DNA of 64,000 nt from Marinobacter sp. X15-166B (GTDB lineage: Bacteria > Pseudomonadota > Gammaproteobacteria > Pseudomonadales > Oleiphilaceae): positions 2,162,473-2,226,472 of the forward strand of contig NZ_MEIY01000001.1 of assembly GCF_001752365.1 (NCBI RefSeq). The letters run 5' to 3'. Positions 1 through 8,726 of this stretch are shown piece by piece. Both the position numbers and the translations under genes were made by a program. The notes beneath the pieces are model-generated. The model ran no database searches and had not been told where the DNA came from. It saw only the letters and a program-made list of their open reading frames with translations. Position 1 is the first letter of the stretch. Each line of letters opens with the position of its first letter.

Positions 1-183
1 TTATGAAGGGGAATGACCAAACTTTCACATTTCATGCGCGCCGCGACTGGCGCGGGGGCGGGGCGGTCGTCCCGGGAAAATGGTTAAAACGTAATCATTA
101 CGGGGTGCTGGCGTTTTCCGATTGGTTTAGGGTGATCACCGGCATCGAGAAACCCATCCGCCAATCCCAGCAGGAGAGCCGCT

Positions 184-615
184 ATGAAGTTCGTCGCCAC
201 AGTACTGGTCACCTTGATAACAATGGGAATGCTGACGCCAGCGTTGGCTGAGTCGCCCCGTCAGCAGGATCAGATCGACCGACTGGCTGAACTGGTCGGC
301 CTGAATGATCACCAGCAACAGGATATTCGCGCCATCGTGACTGACATGCAGCACGAGATTCACCAGCTGCAGGACCAGGTGCGGCAACTGCAGCAAGACC
401 TGCTCAGCCAGATCAAACCCCAATATAACGAACGTGCGATCCGGGCCGATGCGGAAAAACTGGGCGACCTGACCGGTGAGATCTCCGCCCTGTCCACGCT
501 GATGCAGGCGAAAGTGGACAGTGTGTTCACCGCCGAACAGCGTGCAACCCTGGCTGAGCAGATGCAGGCAAGGCAGCGCAAAATGCAACAGCAGCGTGAA
601 ATGATGTCGCAATAA
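184..615 (+). CDS. Spy/CpxP-like periplasmic protein
   Basis: 143 aa. Residues 1-22 form a signal peptide (basic start, hydrophobic core, ending in ALA-E), so the product should be periplasmic. The mature part is almost entirely charged, Gln-rich helix (about residues 25-140), with an 'FTAEQRATLAEQMQARQRK' segment that resembles the LTxxQ-type repeats of Spy/CpxP stress chaperones. Length fits that family. An AGGAG Shine-Dalgarno lies 8 bases before the ATG. It converges on lipA. The family call rests on composition and the LTxxQ-like motif only. Confidence 0.7.
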   Translation: MKFVATVLVTLITMGMLTPALAESPRQQDQIDRLAELVGLNDHQQQDIRAIVTDMQHEIHQLQDQVRQLQQDLLSQIKPQYNERAIRADAEKLGDLTGEISALSTLMQAKVDSVFTAEQRATLAEQMQARQRKMQQQREMMSQ

Positions 616-649
616 GCAGGCTCTGCGCCGACACCAGAGCCGGATAAAA

Positions 650-681
650 CAATACCGCCCGGGGTCAGTCAGGCGGTATTG
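650..681. terminator. Hairpin between convergent genes
   Basis: A perfect 10-bp inverted repeat (CAATACCGCC / GGCGGTATTG) lies between the stop codons of the Spy-like gene and lipA. A short T-run follows on the minus strand, so it probably terminates lipA and perhaps both genes. Confidence 0.55.
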
Positions 682-697
682 CTAATTGGCGCTGTGC

Positions 698-1735
698 TCA
701 GTCCAGTACCTTGACCGGGATCTGGACGGCGTTGCTGGTGGGCACTTCCGGCACGGACAGGCCGAGGTTGTTCTTCTCGAACACCCGGTCGGCGCGGTAG
801 CTGGAGCGCACCATGGGGCCGGAGGGCACTTCCATAAAGCCTTTTGCCAGTCCCAGATCACGGTAGCGATTGAACTCTTCCGGGGTTACGTAGCGTTCTA
901 CCGGCAGGTGGTTGGGGGTGGGGCGCAGGTACTGGCCGAGGGTCAGTATATCCACCCCGATACGGCGCAGGTCGTCCATGGTGGCCAGAATTTCTTCATC
1001 GGTTTCACCGAGTCCGAGCATCAGGCTGGTTTTGGTCAGCACCTCCGGGCGGTGGGCTTTGGCATGGGCCAGCACGCTCAGGGTTTTTTCGTAGCCAGCG
1101 CGGGGATCGCGCACGTAATGGGTGAGGCGCTCCACGGTTTCGATATTCTGGGCAAATACATCGAGGCCGGAATCCACCACTTTTTCAACGTCCGTCATCA
1201 CCGCGTCGAAATCCGGCGTCAGTGCTTCCACCGCCACCTCCGGAGTGCGCCGTTTAATGGCGGCGACACAGGCGGCGTAATGGGCGGCCCCGCCGTCGGG
1301 CAAGTCATCCCGATCGACCGAGGTCAGCACTATGTAGCGCAGGCCCATCAGCTCCACCGATTTGGCCGTGTTTTCGGGCTCGTCCCGATCCAGCCAGCCA
1401 TTGGGGTTGCCGGTATCCACGGCGCAGAATTTGCACGCGCGGGTGCACACCGAGCCCATGACCATGATGGTCGCGGTGCCGTTATTCCAGCACTCGCCGA
1501 TGTTGGGGCAGTGGGATTCCTGGCACACGGTGCTGAGCCGGTGCTGCTGCACATTCTCGCGCACGGCCTCAAACCGCTTGCCGCCGGGCATGCGCGCGCG
1601 CAGCCACTTGGGCTTGCGATCGACCGGGGTGTCCGCGTGACTGTTTTTTTTGATGCCATCCTTGATGGCTGAAAAACCGTGCTCGTTGCGGAACTTGGAA
1701 CCACTGGCAATGCGGGCTTTGGCGCCGTCACTCAT
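698..1735 (-). CDS. lipA: Lipoyl synthase
   Basis: 345 aa from the chosen ATG at 1735; the frame stays open a further 42 codons upstream, but conserved LipA sequence starts only after this ATG. Radical-SAM enzyme that inserts two sulfurs into octanoyl-lipoyl domains of 2-oxoacid dehydrogenases. Both cysteine motifs are visible: the auxiliary-cluster motif ([12 protein letters not shown]) and the radical-SAM CxxxCxxC ([10 protein letters not shown]). The '[15 protein letters not shown]' and C-terminal '[11 protein letters not shown]' segments are typical of LipA. No lipB is adjacent, unlike many gammaproteobacteria. Confidence 0.97.
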   Translation of the reverse strand: MSDGAKARIASGSKFRNEHGFSAIKDGIKKNSHADTPVDRKPKWLRARMPGGKRFEAVRENVQQHRLSTVCQESHCPNIGECWNNGTATIMVMGSVCTRACKFCAVDTGNPNGWLDRDEPENTAKSVELMGLRYIVLTSVDRDDLPDGGAAHYAACVAAIKRRTPEVAVEALTPDFDAVMTDVEKVVDSGLDVFAQNIETVERLTHYVRDPRAGYEKTLSVLAHAKAHRPEVLTKTSLMLGLGETDEEILATMDDLRRIGVDILTLGQYLRPTPNHLPVERYVTPEEFNRYRDLGLAKGFMEVPSGPMVRSSYRADRVFEKNNLGLSVPEVPTSNAVQIPVKVLD

Positions 1736-1879
1736 GACAACCGGACTCTTGTTGATGGCTGGGTATAGTACATCGGGCAAGGTTAAAGGGTAATGCTCTG
1801 AGGGCGTGGTGACAAGGGGAGTACGCACAAACACGGCCGCTGCGGGAAGTGCCCCCGGCAACGGCCGTATTCACAGCAC

Positions 1880-3157
1880 TCAGGCGCAGGCAGCGTCCAG
1901 CGCCTGGGAGACGTCGGCGAGTATGTCGTCGATGTGTTCGATGCCGATGGACAGGCGCACCAGGTCTTCACTGGCTCCGGCGTTTTTAAGCTCCTCCGCG
2001 TTCAGCTGACGATGGGTGGTGGAGGCCGGGTGGCAGGCCAGGGACTTGGCATCGCCGATGTTGACCAGCCGGTAGATCATTTGCAGGGCGTCAATGAATT
2101 TGGCGCCGTTGTCGCGACCACCCGTGATGCCAAAACTCAGAATACCGGAGGCGCGGCCGCCACAGATTTTCTGGCAGGTGGCATGGTGGGGGCTGTTGCT
2201 CAGGCCGGCGTAATTGACCCACTCCACGTTGGGGTGCTGTTCCAGAAACTCGGCCACTTGCAAGGCGTTTTCGCAGTGGCGTTCCATCCGCAGCCCCAGG
2301 GTTTCCAGACCTTGCATGATCAGAAAGGCATTGAAGGGCGACAGGGCCGCACCGGTATTGCGCAGCGGCGCTACCCGGCAGCGGCCAATAAAGGCGGCCT
2401 CACCCAGGGCTTCGGTGAAGACCACCCCGTGGTAGGAAGGGTCGGGTTCGCTCATCACCGGGAAGCGCGCTTTGTTGGCGGTCCAGTCAAATTTGCCTGA
2501 ATCCACAATGGCGCCGGCGATGCTGGTGCCATGGCCACCGATGTATTTGGTCAGTGAGTGCACCACGATGTCGGCACCATGGTCAAACGGTCGGCACAAA
2601 AAGGGTGTGGCCACGGTGTTGTCCACGATCAGCGGCACGCCGTGACGGTGAGCGATCTCGGCCCAGCGCTGAATGTCGACCACGTTCCCCGCCGGGTTGC
2701 CAATGGATTCGCAGAACAGCGCCCGGGTGTTGTCGTCAATGGCGCGTTCAATCGCGTCGAAGTCGTCAAACGGCGCGAAGCGGCACTCGATGCCCTGGTT
2801 CGGCAGCGCGTGGGCAAACAGGTTGTAGGTTCCGCCATACAGCTCACCGGTGCTGACGATGTTGGTACCAACGCTGCAAATGGTCTGCAGGGCATAGGTG
2901 ATGGCGGCCATGCCGGAGGCAACCGCCAGCGCACCTATACCGCCTTCGAGCTGGGCAATGCGCTCTTCCAGAATGGCGTTGGTGGGGTTGGTGATGCGGG
3001 TGTAAATGTTGCCGGGGACCTTGAGGTCGAACAGGTCCGCACCGTGCTGGGTGTCATCAAAGGTGTATGACGTGGTCTGGTATACGGGCACCGCCGCCGC
3101 TTTGGTGGTGGGGTCGCCACTGTAACCAGCATGCAGAGCGAGAGTTTCCAGTTTCAT
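1880..3157 (-). CDS. metY: O-acetylhomoserine sulfhydrylase (PLP enzyme)
   Basis: 425 aa, the usual length for MetY. Cys/Met-metabolism PLP family: converts O-acetylhomoserine plus sulfide (or methanethiol) to homocysteine (or methionine) in the cytosol. The Schiff-base lysine is in 'VHSLTKYIGGHG'; the N-terminal 'YTRITNPTNAILEERIAQLE' and 'ASGMAAI' segments are characteristic, and the long C-terminal half fits MetY better than the shorter MetB/MetC/MetZ. Stands alone; no riboswitch fold was recognised in the roughly 90 bases upstream. Confidence 0.93.
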   Translation of the reverse strand: MKLETLALHAGYSGDPTTKAAAVPVYQTTSYTFDDTQHGADLFDLKVPGNIYTRITNPTNAILEERIAQLEGGIGALAVASGMAAITYALQTICSVGTNIVSTGELYGGTYNLFAHALPNQGIECRFAPFDDFDAIERAIDDNTRALFCESIGNPAGNVVDIQRWAEIAHRHGVPLIVDNTVATPFLCRPFDHGADIVVHSLTKYIGGHGTSIAGAIVDSGKFDWTANKARFPVMSEPDPSYHGVVFTEALGEAAFIGRCRVAPLRNTGAALSPFNAFLIMQGLETLGLRMERHCENALQVAEFLEQHPNVEWVNYAGLSNSPHHATCQKICGGRASGILSFGITGGRDNGAKFIDALQMIYRLVNIGDAKSLACHPASTTHRQLNAEELKNAGASEDLVRLSIGIEHIDDILADVSQALDAACA

Positions 3158-3255
3158 AACAAGTAATTCCTTCTATGCTTCAGGTGGTCGGTTGTACTTT
3201 TTGTTGAGGCCTGCAGTATGTCATAAATTAGCGCAAGAAAAGCAGGGTGGGGCTT

Positions 3256-3639
3256 ATGATTACCCGTGAAACGTTAAACTATGTCGAGTTTCCCGCCAAA
3301 GACCTCGCCGCCACCAAACGGTTTTTTACCGCTGTGTTTGGTTGGCGGTTTGTTGATTACGGTGAGGCGTACACAGCCTTTTCGGGGGCGGGGCTGGACG
3401 GCGGGTTTTACCGGGCAGCGTTGGCGTCGACCCCCGCGACCGGAGGCGCGTTGTTGGTATTCTACAGCGCCGACATTGCAGCAACCCAGGCCCGGATCGA
3501 GCGCCATGGGGGCGTGGTAAGCCGCCCGCTGTTTGAATTTCCCGGTGGCTGCCGCTTCCACTTTGTCGAACCCAGCGGCAACGAGCTGGCGGTCTGGTCG
3601 GAGAGCCCTGCGCCTCAGAACGACCGGACACGCGGATAG
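3256..3639 (+). CDS. VOC (glyoxalase/dioxygenase-like) protein
   Basis: 127 aa from the ATG at 3256; a GTG three codons earlier is possible, and GGGTGGGG precedes the ATG. The opening 'YVEFPAKDLAATKRFFTAVFGWRF' and closing 'GCRFHFVEPSGNELAVWS' segments are standard vicinal-oxygen-chelate signatures (paired beta-alpha-beta-beta-beta modules, terminal metal-ligand Glu). Substrate unknown. Small cytosolic enzyme or binding protein, followed by the metallophosphoesterase after 35 bases. Confidence 0.8.
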   Translation: MITRETLNYVEFPAKDLAATKRFFTAVFGWRFVDYGEAYTAFSGAGLDGGFYRAALASTPATGGALLVFYSADIAATQARIERHGGVVSRPLFEFPGGCRFHFVEPSGNELAVWSESPAPQNDRTRG

Positions 3640-3674
3640 TCACACGTCCATTGGCCGGGGTTGCCAGGGGGAGC

Positions 3675-4439
3675 ATGGTGCGCCTGAGAATACTGTCGGA
3701 TCTGCATGTGGAGTGTTTTCAGGGGGGGCGTGAATTGCCGGCGGTGGCCGCGGATGTGGTGATTCTGGCCGGCGACATTCACCGCAAAGCGGAAGGGCTG
3801 GCCTGGGCAGCGGAGCGGTTCGCCGGGCAAACCATTATTTACGTACCCGGCAACCACGAGTTTTACGGCACCAGTATGCCCGAGATGCGGGGTGAGCTGC
3901 GCACCGCCGCTGAGCGATGGGGCATTCACCTGCTCGATAACGACACCGTGACCCTCGACGGGGTGCGGTTTTATGGCACCACCCTATGGACGGACTTTGC
4001 CCTGTACACCGGCCAACCCCATGACGACCCCTGGCTGACCGAGCAGCGGGCGGTGGCGTTCATGCCGGATTTTCGCATCATTGAACAGCCCCGCGGGGAG
4101 ACCTTTACCGTTGCCGCGAGCCGGGTGCTGCATGGTCAGGCACTGCACTGGCTGAGAGCTGCGCTCAAGGAGCCGCACACCGGGCCCCGGGTGGTCATCA
4201 GCCACCATGCCCCGCTACCGGAGTGTATTCCACCAAAATACCATCACGATGCACTCTCACCGGCCTTTGCGTCGAACCTGCGGGCACTGATGGGGCGTAT
4301 GGATGTATGGGTACACGGACACGTGCATGAACCGGTTGACCTGACTGTCGGCGGTACGCGGATCGTCGCCAATCCGGGCGGCTATCCGGGCGAGTATGAC
4401 CCACCCCTGTTTACCGCCGACTGGACAATCGAGATCTGA
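3675..4439 (+). CDS. Calcineurin-like metallophosphoesterase
   Basis: 254 aa. The ATG at 3675, preceded by GGGGGAGC, is preferred to an upstream TTG. All metal-binding blocks of the family are visible in order: 'RILSDLHVE' (DxH), 'VILAGDIH' (GD), 'YVPGNHEFY' (GNHE), 'VISHHAPLP' and 'WVHGHVHEP' (GHxH). The active site should hold two metals; the substrate cannot be told from sequence. Probably co-transcribed with the VOC gene. Confidence 0.88.
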   Translation: MVRLRILSDLHVECFQGGRELPAVAADVVILAGDIHRKAEGLAWAAERFAGQTIIYVPGNHEFYGTSMPEMRGELRTAAERWGIHLLDNDTVTLDGVRFYGTTLWTDFALYTGQPHDDPWLTEQRAVAFMPDFRIIEQPRGETFTVAASRVLHGQALHWLRAALKEPHTGPRVVISHHAPLPECIPPKYHHDALSPAFASNLRALMGRMDVWVHGHVHEPVDLTVGGTRIVANPGGYPGEYDPPLFTADWTIEI

Positions 4440-4484
4440 AGCCTCGCTGCGTGCATGGGCCGTGCGCGCAGCGGGGGCAGCGGG

Positions 4485-5681
4485 TCAGGCTGACAACTGG
4501 TCACACGGCAGTTCGGCGGTGGGACCGAACACCTCAAAATGGAGCTGTTCGTCGTCGAACCCGATGCGGTTGAGGATGTTTTTCAGGGCACCCATAAACA
4601 CCATCGGGCCGCAGAAGTAGACGTGCGCCGTTTTGTCGGTCAACCATTGATCGAGAATGTCGGCGGTCAGGTAGCCGCTCCAGTCGCCACCACCACCAAA
4701 CTCGAAGGCGCGGCGAATGTCCACCCCGGTTGACTCCTGCAGCTCTGCCAGCTCCGCCCGGAAAATCTGGTGCTCGGCGCTGCGGCAGCAATCTATAAAC
4801 TGGAGCTTGTCGGCGGGAATGCCGGACTCCAACGCTTCGTTCAGCATGCTGTACAGGGGGGTGATGCCAACGCCCCCGGAGACGAACACGTGCTTTGGCG
4901 CGTTGTTATTGAGCACAAACTGCCCCTGGGGGGCGCTTAACGCCACCGTATCGCCGACTGCGGATTGATGCAGTTGTTGCGACGCGGCCCCGTGCGCTTC
5001 AGCTTTGACCGAAATCCGGTAGTAATCTTCGGTGCCCCAGGAGGACAGCGAGTACTGGCGGATCTCGTCGTAGCGGTCACCGGTTCCAGTCAGCTTGATA
5101 CCCAGGTACTGGCCGCCGGAATACCCGCAAATGGCGCGACCATCGGTTGGTTTGAAGTAAAACGATTTAACTTCCGGCGTTTCCTCGACAATTTTGTCAA
5201 TGGTGAAGGAGCGAAAGCCGCGCCAGCCGCCCGGCTGTGTTTCTTTTTCGCTGTACAGGCCTTCTTCTGTATCGATAAAAATCTGTGCCAGAAGGCCGTA
5301 GGCTTCTCCCCAGGCGCTTAGTGCGTCGTGGTCATCCGGCAACTGCAACACCTCCTGGATCGCGGCGAGCAGATTCTCGCCGACAATCGGGTAGTGTTCA
5401 GGCTCGATGCCTATGCTGGCGTGCTTGCTGGCGATTCGCATGACGGCGGGTACCAGGACGTCAATCTGGTCAATATGGTTGGCGTACGCGATCACAGCAT
5501 CCGCTAGCGCGGAAGACTGGCCGCCGGCTCCGTCCCGTTGATTAGCCATGTTAAAGATATGCTGCAGGTCAGGGTTGTTCGCAAACAGCTTTCTATAAAA
5601 CACTTGAGTAATAACCTGGCCGTGTTCCGCCAGCAGCGGCACCGTCGACTTGACGGTGGCAATGGTTTGTTCAGAAAGCAT
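4485..5681 (-). CDS. hmp: Flavohaemoprotein (nitric oxide dioxygenase)
   Basis: 398 aa, full family length. An N-terminal globin domain (residues 1-140; proximal haem His87 in 'ASKHASIG') is followed by a ferredoxin-reductase-like half with the FAD motif 'RQYSLSS', the NAD(P)H loop 'GGVGITPLYSML' and 'FCGPMVFM'. It oxidises NO to nitrate using O2 and NAD(P)H, detoxifying nitrosative stress in the cytosol. A perfect FNR/Anr-type dyad lies 77 bases before the start codon, suggesting oxygen- or NO-responsive control. Confidence 0.96.
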   Translation of the reverse strand: MLSEQTIATVKSTVPLLAEHGQVITQVFYRKLFANNPDLQHIFNMANQRDGAGGQSSALADAVIAYANHIDQIDVLVPAVMRIASKHASIGIEPEHYPIVGENLLAAIQEVLQLPDDHDALSAWGEAYGLLAQIFIDTEEGLYSEKETQPGGWRGFRSFTIDKIVEETPEVKSFYFKPTDGRAICGYSGGQYLGIKLTGTGDRYDEIRQYSLSSWGTEDYYRISVKAEAHGAASQQLHQSAVGDTVALSAPQGQFVLNNNAPKHVFVSGGVGITPLYSMLNEALESGIPADKLQFIDCCRSAEHQIFRAELAELQESTGVDIRRAFEFGGGGDWSGYLTADILDQWLTDKTAHVYFCGPMVFMGALKNILNRIGFDDEQLHFEVFGPTAELPCDQLSA

Positions 5682-5757
5682 GGGCTCGCCTTAAGTGGTA
5701 TGTGAAATGAATGTTTAATTTACAGGCTGGAATAAATATCGGTCAAGGGGGCAATTC

Positions 5758-5771
5758 TTGATTAAGATCAA
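5758..5771 (-). promoter_or_regulatory. FNR/Anr-type binding site upstream of hmp
   Basis: TTGATTAAGATCAA is an exact match to the FNR/Anr consensus TTGAT-N4-ATCAA. It lies 77 bases upstream of the hmp ATG and about 65 bases before the divergent chrA start, so it could act on either gene. Hmp is the more likely target on functional grounds. Confidence 0.75.
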
Positions 5772-5835
5772 TTTCCGGGGCAGCATCTTGGACCCCTTTA
5801 CTGCGCAGTCTTTAGGCTGCAGGCGAGCATGACGA

Positions 5836-7098
5836 ATGTGGCATCGAACAAGCGACCGCAAGCCGGGTGACCTGCCAGCGCCCCTGGAACGGGACAATCC
5901 GCCCCCGGCGTCCCGGCCACCCGGAGGGACCGTTGCCGAGGTGTTGTGGGTGTTTCTGAAATTGGGGCTGACCTCCTTTGGTGGGCCGGTGGCCCACCTG
6001 GGGTATTTTCACAAGGAACTGGTGGACAAGCGGGGGTGGCTGAGTGACAGCCAATTTGCCCAGCTGTTGGCGATTTGTCAGTTTCTGCCCGGGCCCGCCA
6101 GCAGTCAGTTGGGTTTTACCCTGGGCTTGCTGCGAGCCGGCTGGCGGGGGGCCGTGGCGGCGTTTGTGGCCTTCACCTTGCCCTCGGCGCTGTTGCTGAT
6201 TGGTTTTGCCGCGGCACTGCCGCTCTTGGCCGGGCGGGGAGCGCAGGCCGCTATCCACGGATTGAAGCTGGTGGCCTGTGCAGTGGTGGCGGACGCGGTA
6301 CTTGGAATGTTCAACAAGCTGTGCCCCGATGCCCGGCGCCGCACCCTCGCAGCAGCGGCTGCGGTGGTGGTGTTGTTGCTGGGAGCAGTCTGGTCCCAGG
6401 TGTTGGTGGTACTCGGGGGTGCAGTGGCTGGGCTGATCTGGTGCCGGGAGCAGCCCGGGCCGGGCAGTTCGGAAGTGCCGCTGCCCTACGGCAGACGCTT
6501 GGGCATTGGGCTGCTGGCGGTCTTCGCAGGGCTGCTGGTGGTGTTTTCCTGGGGACCGGTGAATGGGGGGTTGGGTTCCCTCGCCGGTGCGTTCTATCAG
6601 GCCGGTGCGCTGGTGTTTGGCGGCGGTCACGTGGTATTGCCGTTACTTGAAGAATCGGTGGTGACCAGCGGTTGGGTGACCGATGAGCAGTTTCTTGCCG
6701 GCTACGGGGCCGCGCAGGCGATTCCGGGGCCCATGTTTGCTTTCGCCGCGTACTTGGGCGCGCTTATGCCTGCCCCGCACGGCGGATGGCCGGGTGCGAT
6801 CGTCGCCCTTGGGTTCATGTTTTTGCCCGGGTTTTTGCTGGTCGCTGCGGCGCTGCCACTGTGGCAGAACCTGTGCCGCAGTCCCCGCGCCGTGCAGGCC
6901 ATCGCCGGTGTCAACGCGGCAGTGGTGGGGTTGTTGCTGGCCGCCCTCTATGACCCGATTTTCACCTCAGGCGTCACCTCGGCGACTGAGTTGGCCATCG
7001 CCATTATTGCTTTCGTCATGCTGACGGTGTGGCGACGCTCACCGTTATGGGCGGTGTTGTGGTGTGTGCTGGCGTCCATGGCCACCGCGTATATGTAG
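5836..7098 (+). CDS. chrA: Chromate transporter ChrA, two-domain
   Basis: 420 aa inner-membrane protein with about ten hydrophobic segments. It shows the duplicated CHR architecture: N-terminal 'GLTSFGGPVAHLGYF' with 'ICQFLPGPASSQLGF', and C-terminal 'ALVFGGGHVVLPLL' with 'AQAIPGPMFAFAAYLG'. Long-chain CHR proteins export chromate by a proton-linked mechanism; physiological substrate otherwise uncertain. Divergent from hmp; no chrB or regulator is adjacent. Confidence 0.92.
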   Translation: MWHRTSDRKPGDLPAPLERDNPPPASRPPGGTVAEVLWVFLKLGLTSFGGPVAHLGYFHKELVDKRGWLSDSQFAQLLAICQFLPGPASSQLGFTLGLLRAGWRGAVAAFVAFTLPSALLLIGFAAALPLLAGRGAQAAIHGLKLVACAVVADAVLGMFNKLCPDARRRTLAAAAAVVVLLLGAVWSQVLVVLGGAVAGLIWCREQPGPGSSEVPLPYGRRLGIGLLAVFAGLLVVFSWGPVNGGLGSLAGAFYQAGALVFGGGHVVLPLLEESVVTSGWVTDEQFLAGYGAAQAIPGPMFAFAAYLGALMPAPHGGWPGAIVALGFMFLPGFLLVAAALPLWQNLCRSPRAVQAIAGVNAAVVGLLLAALYDPIFTSGVTSATELAIAIIAFVMLTVWRRSPLWAVLWCVLASMATAYM

Positions 7099-7228
7099 AT
7101 GGCTTGCTGTGTGGGGCGGTTAGCTGGCGCCTGCTCGTAGTAACCAATTGAAGTTGCAAATAAATATCTGGCGGTTAGCATCCGCAGGTGAAGTTGAAAC
7201 TGATCTTCATTTACATAGCGAGGCGGTA

Positions 7229-7780
7229 ATGATCAAAAAGGGAATTAAGGGGTTGTTGGTTGCGGGTGTGCTGATTTCGGGGTCGGCCGCGGCGGAGTTG
7301 AACTACACCTATGCAGAGGGTGGCTTGGGCATACTGAGTACGGATGGCAGCCAGACGCTGGCAGGCTTCGATCTTCGGGGCTCCTACGCGATTGATGAAC
7401 ACATCTTCGCGTTTGGCGGTCTGCGCATGCTGTCCGATGACGTCGATTACACCCACTGGCATCTGGGTGGCGGGTACCGGCACGCGCTGGACGCAAGCAC
7501 CGATGTATGGGGTGGGTTGAGCCTCGAGTATCAGAAGGTGGAGTTCAATTCCTGGAGTGCCAACGACACGGCACCGGCTATCCGGGGCGGCATTCGTCAT
7601 CAGCTGGATGAGCAAATTGAAGTGGGCGCCAGCGCCCGTTTGGTCACCGGTGATTTCGATTATCTGGGCTTGACCGGCCATGGCCGTTACCGCCTGCAGG
7701 ACAACCTGAGCCTGACCGGCGAAGTTGATATCCAGGATGGCGATTTTGGTCTGTTCGCGGGTGCGACTCTGTTCTTCTGA
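7229..7780 (+). CDS. YfaZ-like outer-membrane beta-barrel protein
   Basis: 183 aa from the ATG at 7229 (GAGGCGG upstream; an in-frame ATG 27 codons earlier lacks a signal peptide). Residues 1-22 are a signal peptide ending GSAAA. The mature protein consists of alternating strands with aromatic girdles (WHLGGGYRH, VWGGLSLEYQK, AGATLFF) and ends in Phe, as outer-membrane barrels do. It resembles YfaZ/OmpA-barrel-like porins; function unknown. Confidence 0.7.
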   Translation: MIKKGIKGLLVAGVLISGSAAAELNYTYAEGGLGILSTDGSQTLAGFDLRGSYAIDEHIFAFGGLRMLSDDVDYTHWHLGGGYRHALDASTDVWGGLSLEYQKVEFNSWSANDTAPAIRGGIRHQLDEQIEVGASARLVTGDFDYLGLTGHGRYRLQDNLSLTGEVDIQDGDFGLFAGATLFF

Positions 7781-7800
7781 TCGCCACTGCTTACGGTAAA

Positions 7801-7835
7801 AACCTGCCCTCAATGGTATGACGGCAGGTTTTTTT
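7801..7835 (+). terminator. Rho-independent terminator
   Basis: Stem AACCTGCC / GGCAGGTT with a 14-base loop and a run of seven T, 20 bases after the barrel-protein stop codon. Confidence 0.85.
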
Positions 7836-7854
7836 GGCTCCCGGCATGGTGCCC

Positions 7855-8313
7855 CTATGACGTGGTTGAGCGGGGGTCTGCCGTCATAGCGTCACGGGGG
7901 AGGTCGTCGTCCGGGAAGACCGTGTCGTAACACCAGGTAAATACAAAGGTGTACACCAGATAAAACACCACAAACGCCACGTCGACCAGCAGCGCCTCAA
8001 GCAGCCCGATATTCAGCCACCAGGCCACGATCGGCAAAAACACGAGCATCAGTCCCAGTTCAAAGCAGAGGGCGTGCACCACGCGCGCGCGCAAGGATTT
8101 TTTTGTGGAGCCGGTGCGCGCTTTCAAAACGCGGTCGAACAGCAGGTTGTAGGCATAGTTCCAGCCGGTGGCTATGGAGGTGCCTATTACGCTGAGCATG
8201 CCGAATTCCCCCAAGGGGTATTGGAACATCAACGTGCCCAGAGGAATAACCAGCACTAAGCCGATAGCTTCAAACGCAACAGCCTGGCGGATTCTGTCTT
8301 TGGGGGTGCGCAT
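7855..8313 (-). CDS. PACE-family (AceI-like) efflux transporter
   Basis: 152 aa from the ATG at 8313. The frame stays open another 49 codons, into the tRNA fragment, but that stretch looks non-coding. Four hydrophobic segments form two bacterial-transmembrane-pair modules: 'AVAFEAIGLVLVIPLGTLMF' with 'WNYAYNLLFD', then 'HALCFELGLMLVFLPIVAWW' with 'YTFVFTWCYDTVFP'. The helix-1 Glu (FE) and the (W)NYxYNxxFD motif are family hallmarks. PACE proteins export chlorhexidine, acriflavine or polyamines. Host gene, directly next to the prophage left end. Confidence 0.88.
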   Translation of the reverse strand: MRTPKDRIRQAVAFEAIGLVLVIPLGTLMFQYPLGEFGMLSVIGTSIATGWNYAYNLLFDRVLKARTGSTKKSLRARVVHALCFELGLMLVFLPIVAWWLNIGLLEALLVDVAFVVFYLVYTFVFTWCYDTVFPDDDLPRDAMTADPRSTTS

Positions 8314-8382
8314 GGCGAATCTCCGAAACCTCCGGCCGACCCGCTGCCCGGATTCAGTGGGGTCGTTCCCAGAAGTGCAAGC

Positions 8383-8412
8383 AAAAAAAAGGTTACGACG
8401 CGAATCGTAACC
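8383..8412 (-). terminator. Original tRNA-Met terminator, stranded at attL
   Basis: On the minus strand, GGTTACGA-loop-TCGTAACC is followed by eight T. It begins about 10 bases beyond the CCA end of the tRNA fragment in attL, so before integration it must have terminated the tRNA-Met transcript. It is now about 40 kb from the intact tRNA. Confidence 0.8.
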
Positions 8413-8471
8413 TTTGAAATCTGGTAGCAAGGGGCGGAGTCGAACCGCCGACCCCAGCATTATGAGTGCTG
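8411..8471. repeat. attL (61-bp direct repeat, tRNA-Met 3' part)
   Basis: Identical over 61 bp to 48885-48945; the flanking bases differ on both sides. It carries the tRNA-Met sequence from the anticodon arm to CCA (8422-8471) but no 5' half, so it is a fragment and not a functional tRNA. Confidence 0.97.
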
Positions 8472-8519
8472 CCAGCTAACGTAAGGTACTGATTTACATA
8501 GCGCTGGATTGTACGCTCT

Positions 8520-8579
8520 CGCCCACAAATGTCTATACGTGCTTAACGGTGCCCACAGGGTGCCCACAATATGCCCACA
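8520..8579 (+). promoter_or_regulatory. Integrase arm-type sites, left arm
   Basis: TGCCCACA occurs at 8550, 8561 and 8572, exactly 11 bp apart (one helical turn), with a variant CGCCCACA at 8520. The same octamer occurs twice with 11-bp spacing just inside attR. Position, phasing and presence on both arms fit tyrosine-integrase arm sites. Confidence 0.7.
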
Positions 8580-8659
8580 GCGTGATTTCCAGCCATCCCC
8601 AGAAAACCTCATCTCTGTGATCTCGGTCACGCCAAGCAGAACTTATACGCACAAAAGTA

Positions 8660-8687
8660 TTGCCACCCATAGTTATGTGTGTATAAT
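8660..8687 (+). promoter_or_regulatory. Sigma70-type promoter, left accessory genes
   Basis: TTGCCA (8660-8665), a 16-base spacer and TATAAT (8682-8687), 40 bases before the first accessory gene. Confidence 0.7.
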
Positions 8688-8726
8688 AGTATTCATCAAG
8701 TCGAGACACGCAGAAGGAACGCAGCC

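Noticed and set aside
3-251. 82-codon frame at the left window edge
   Set aside because: Overlaps the start and signal peptide of the Spy-like gene in another frame and has no supporting motif.
686-1672. Long plus-strand frame opposite lipA
   Set aside because: Antisense shadow of a well-conserved gene; GC-rich codon positions keep the opposite frame open. Similar shadows occur opposite metY, chrA, the tail genes and the decarboxylase.
8422-8471. tRNA-Met-like sequence at the left end
   Set aside because: Only the 3' part is present (attL); the 5' half is replaced by phage DNA, so it is not a gene.
8520-8579. Short regular repeats as a possible mini-CRISPR
   Set aside because: Octamers at 11-bp steps with no spacers of CRISPR size; better explained as integrase arm sites.
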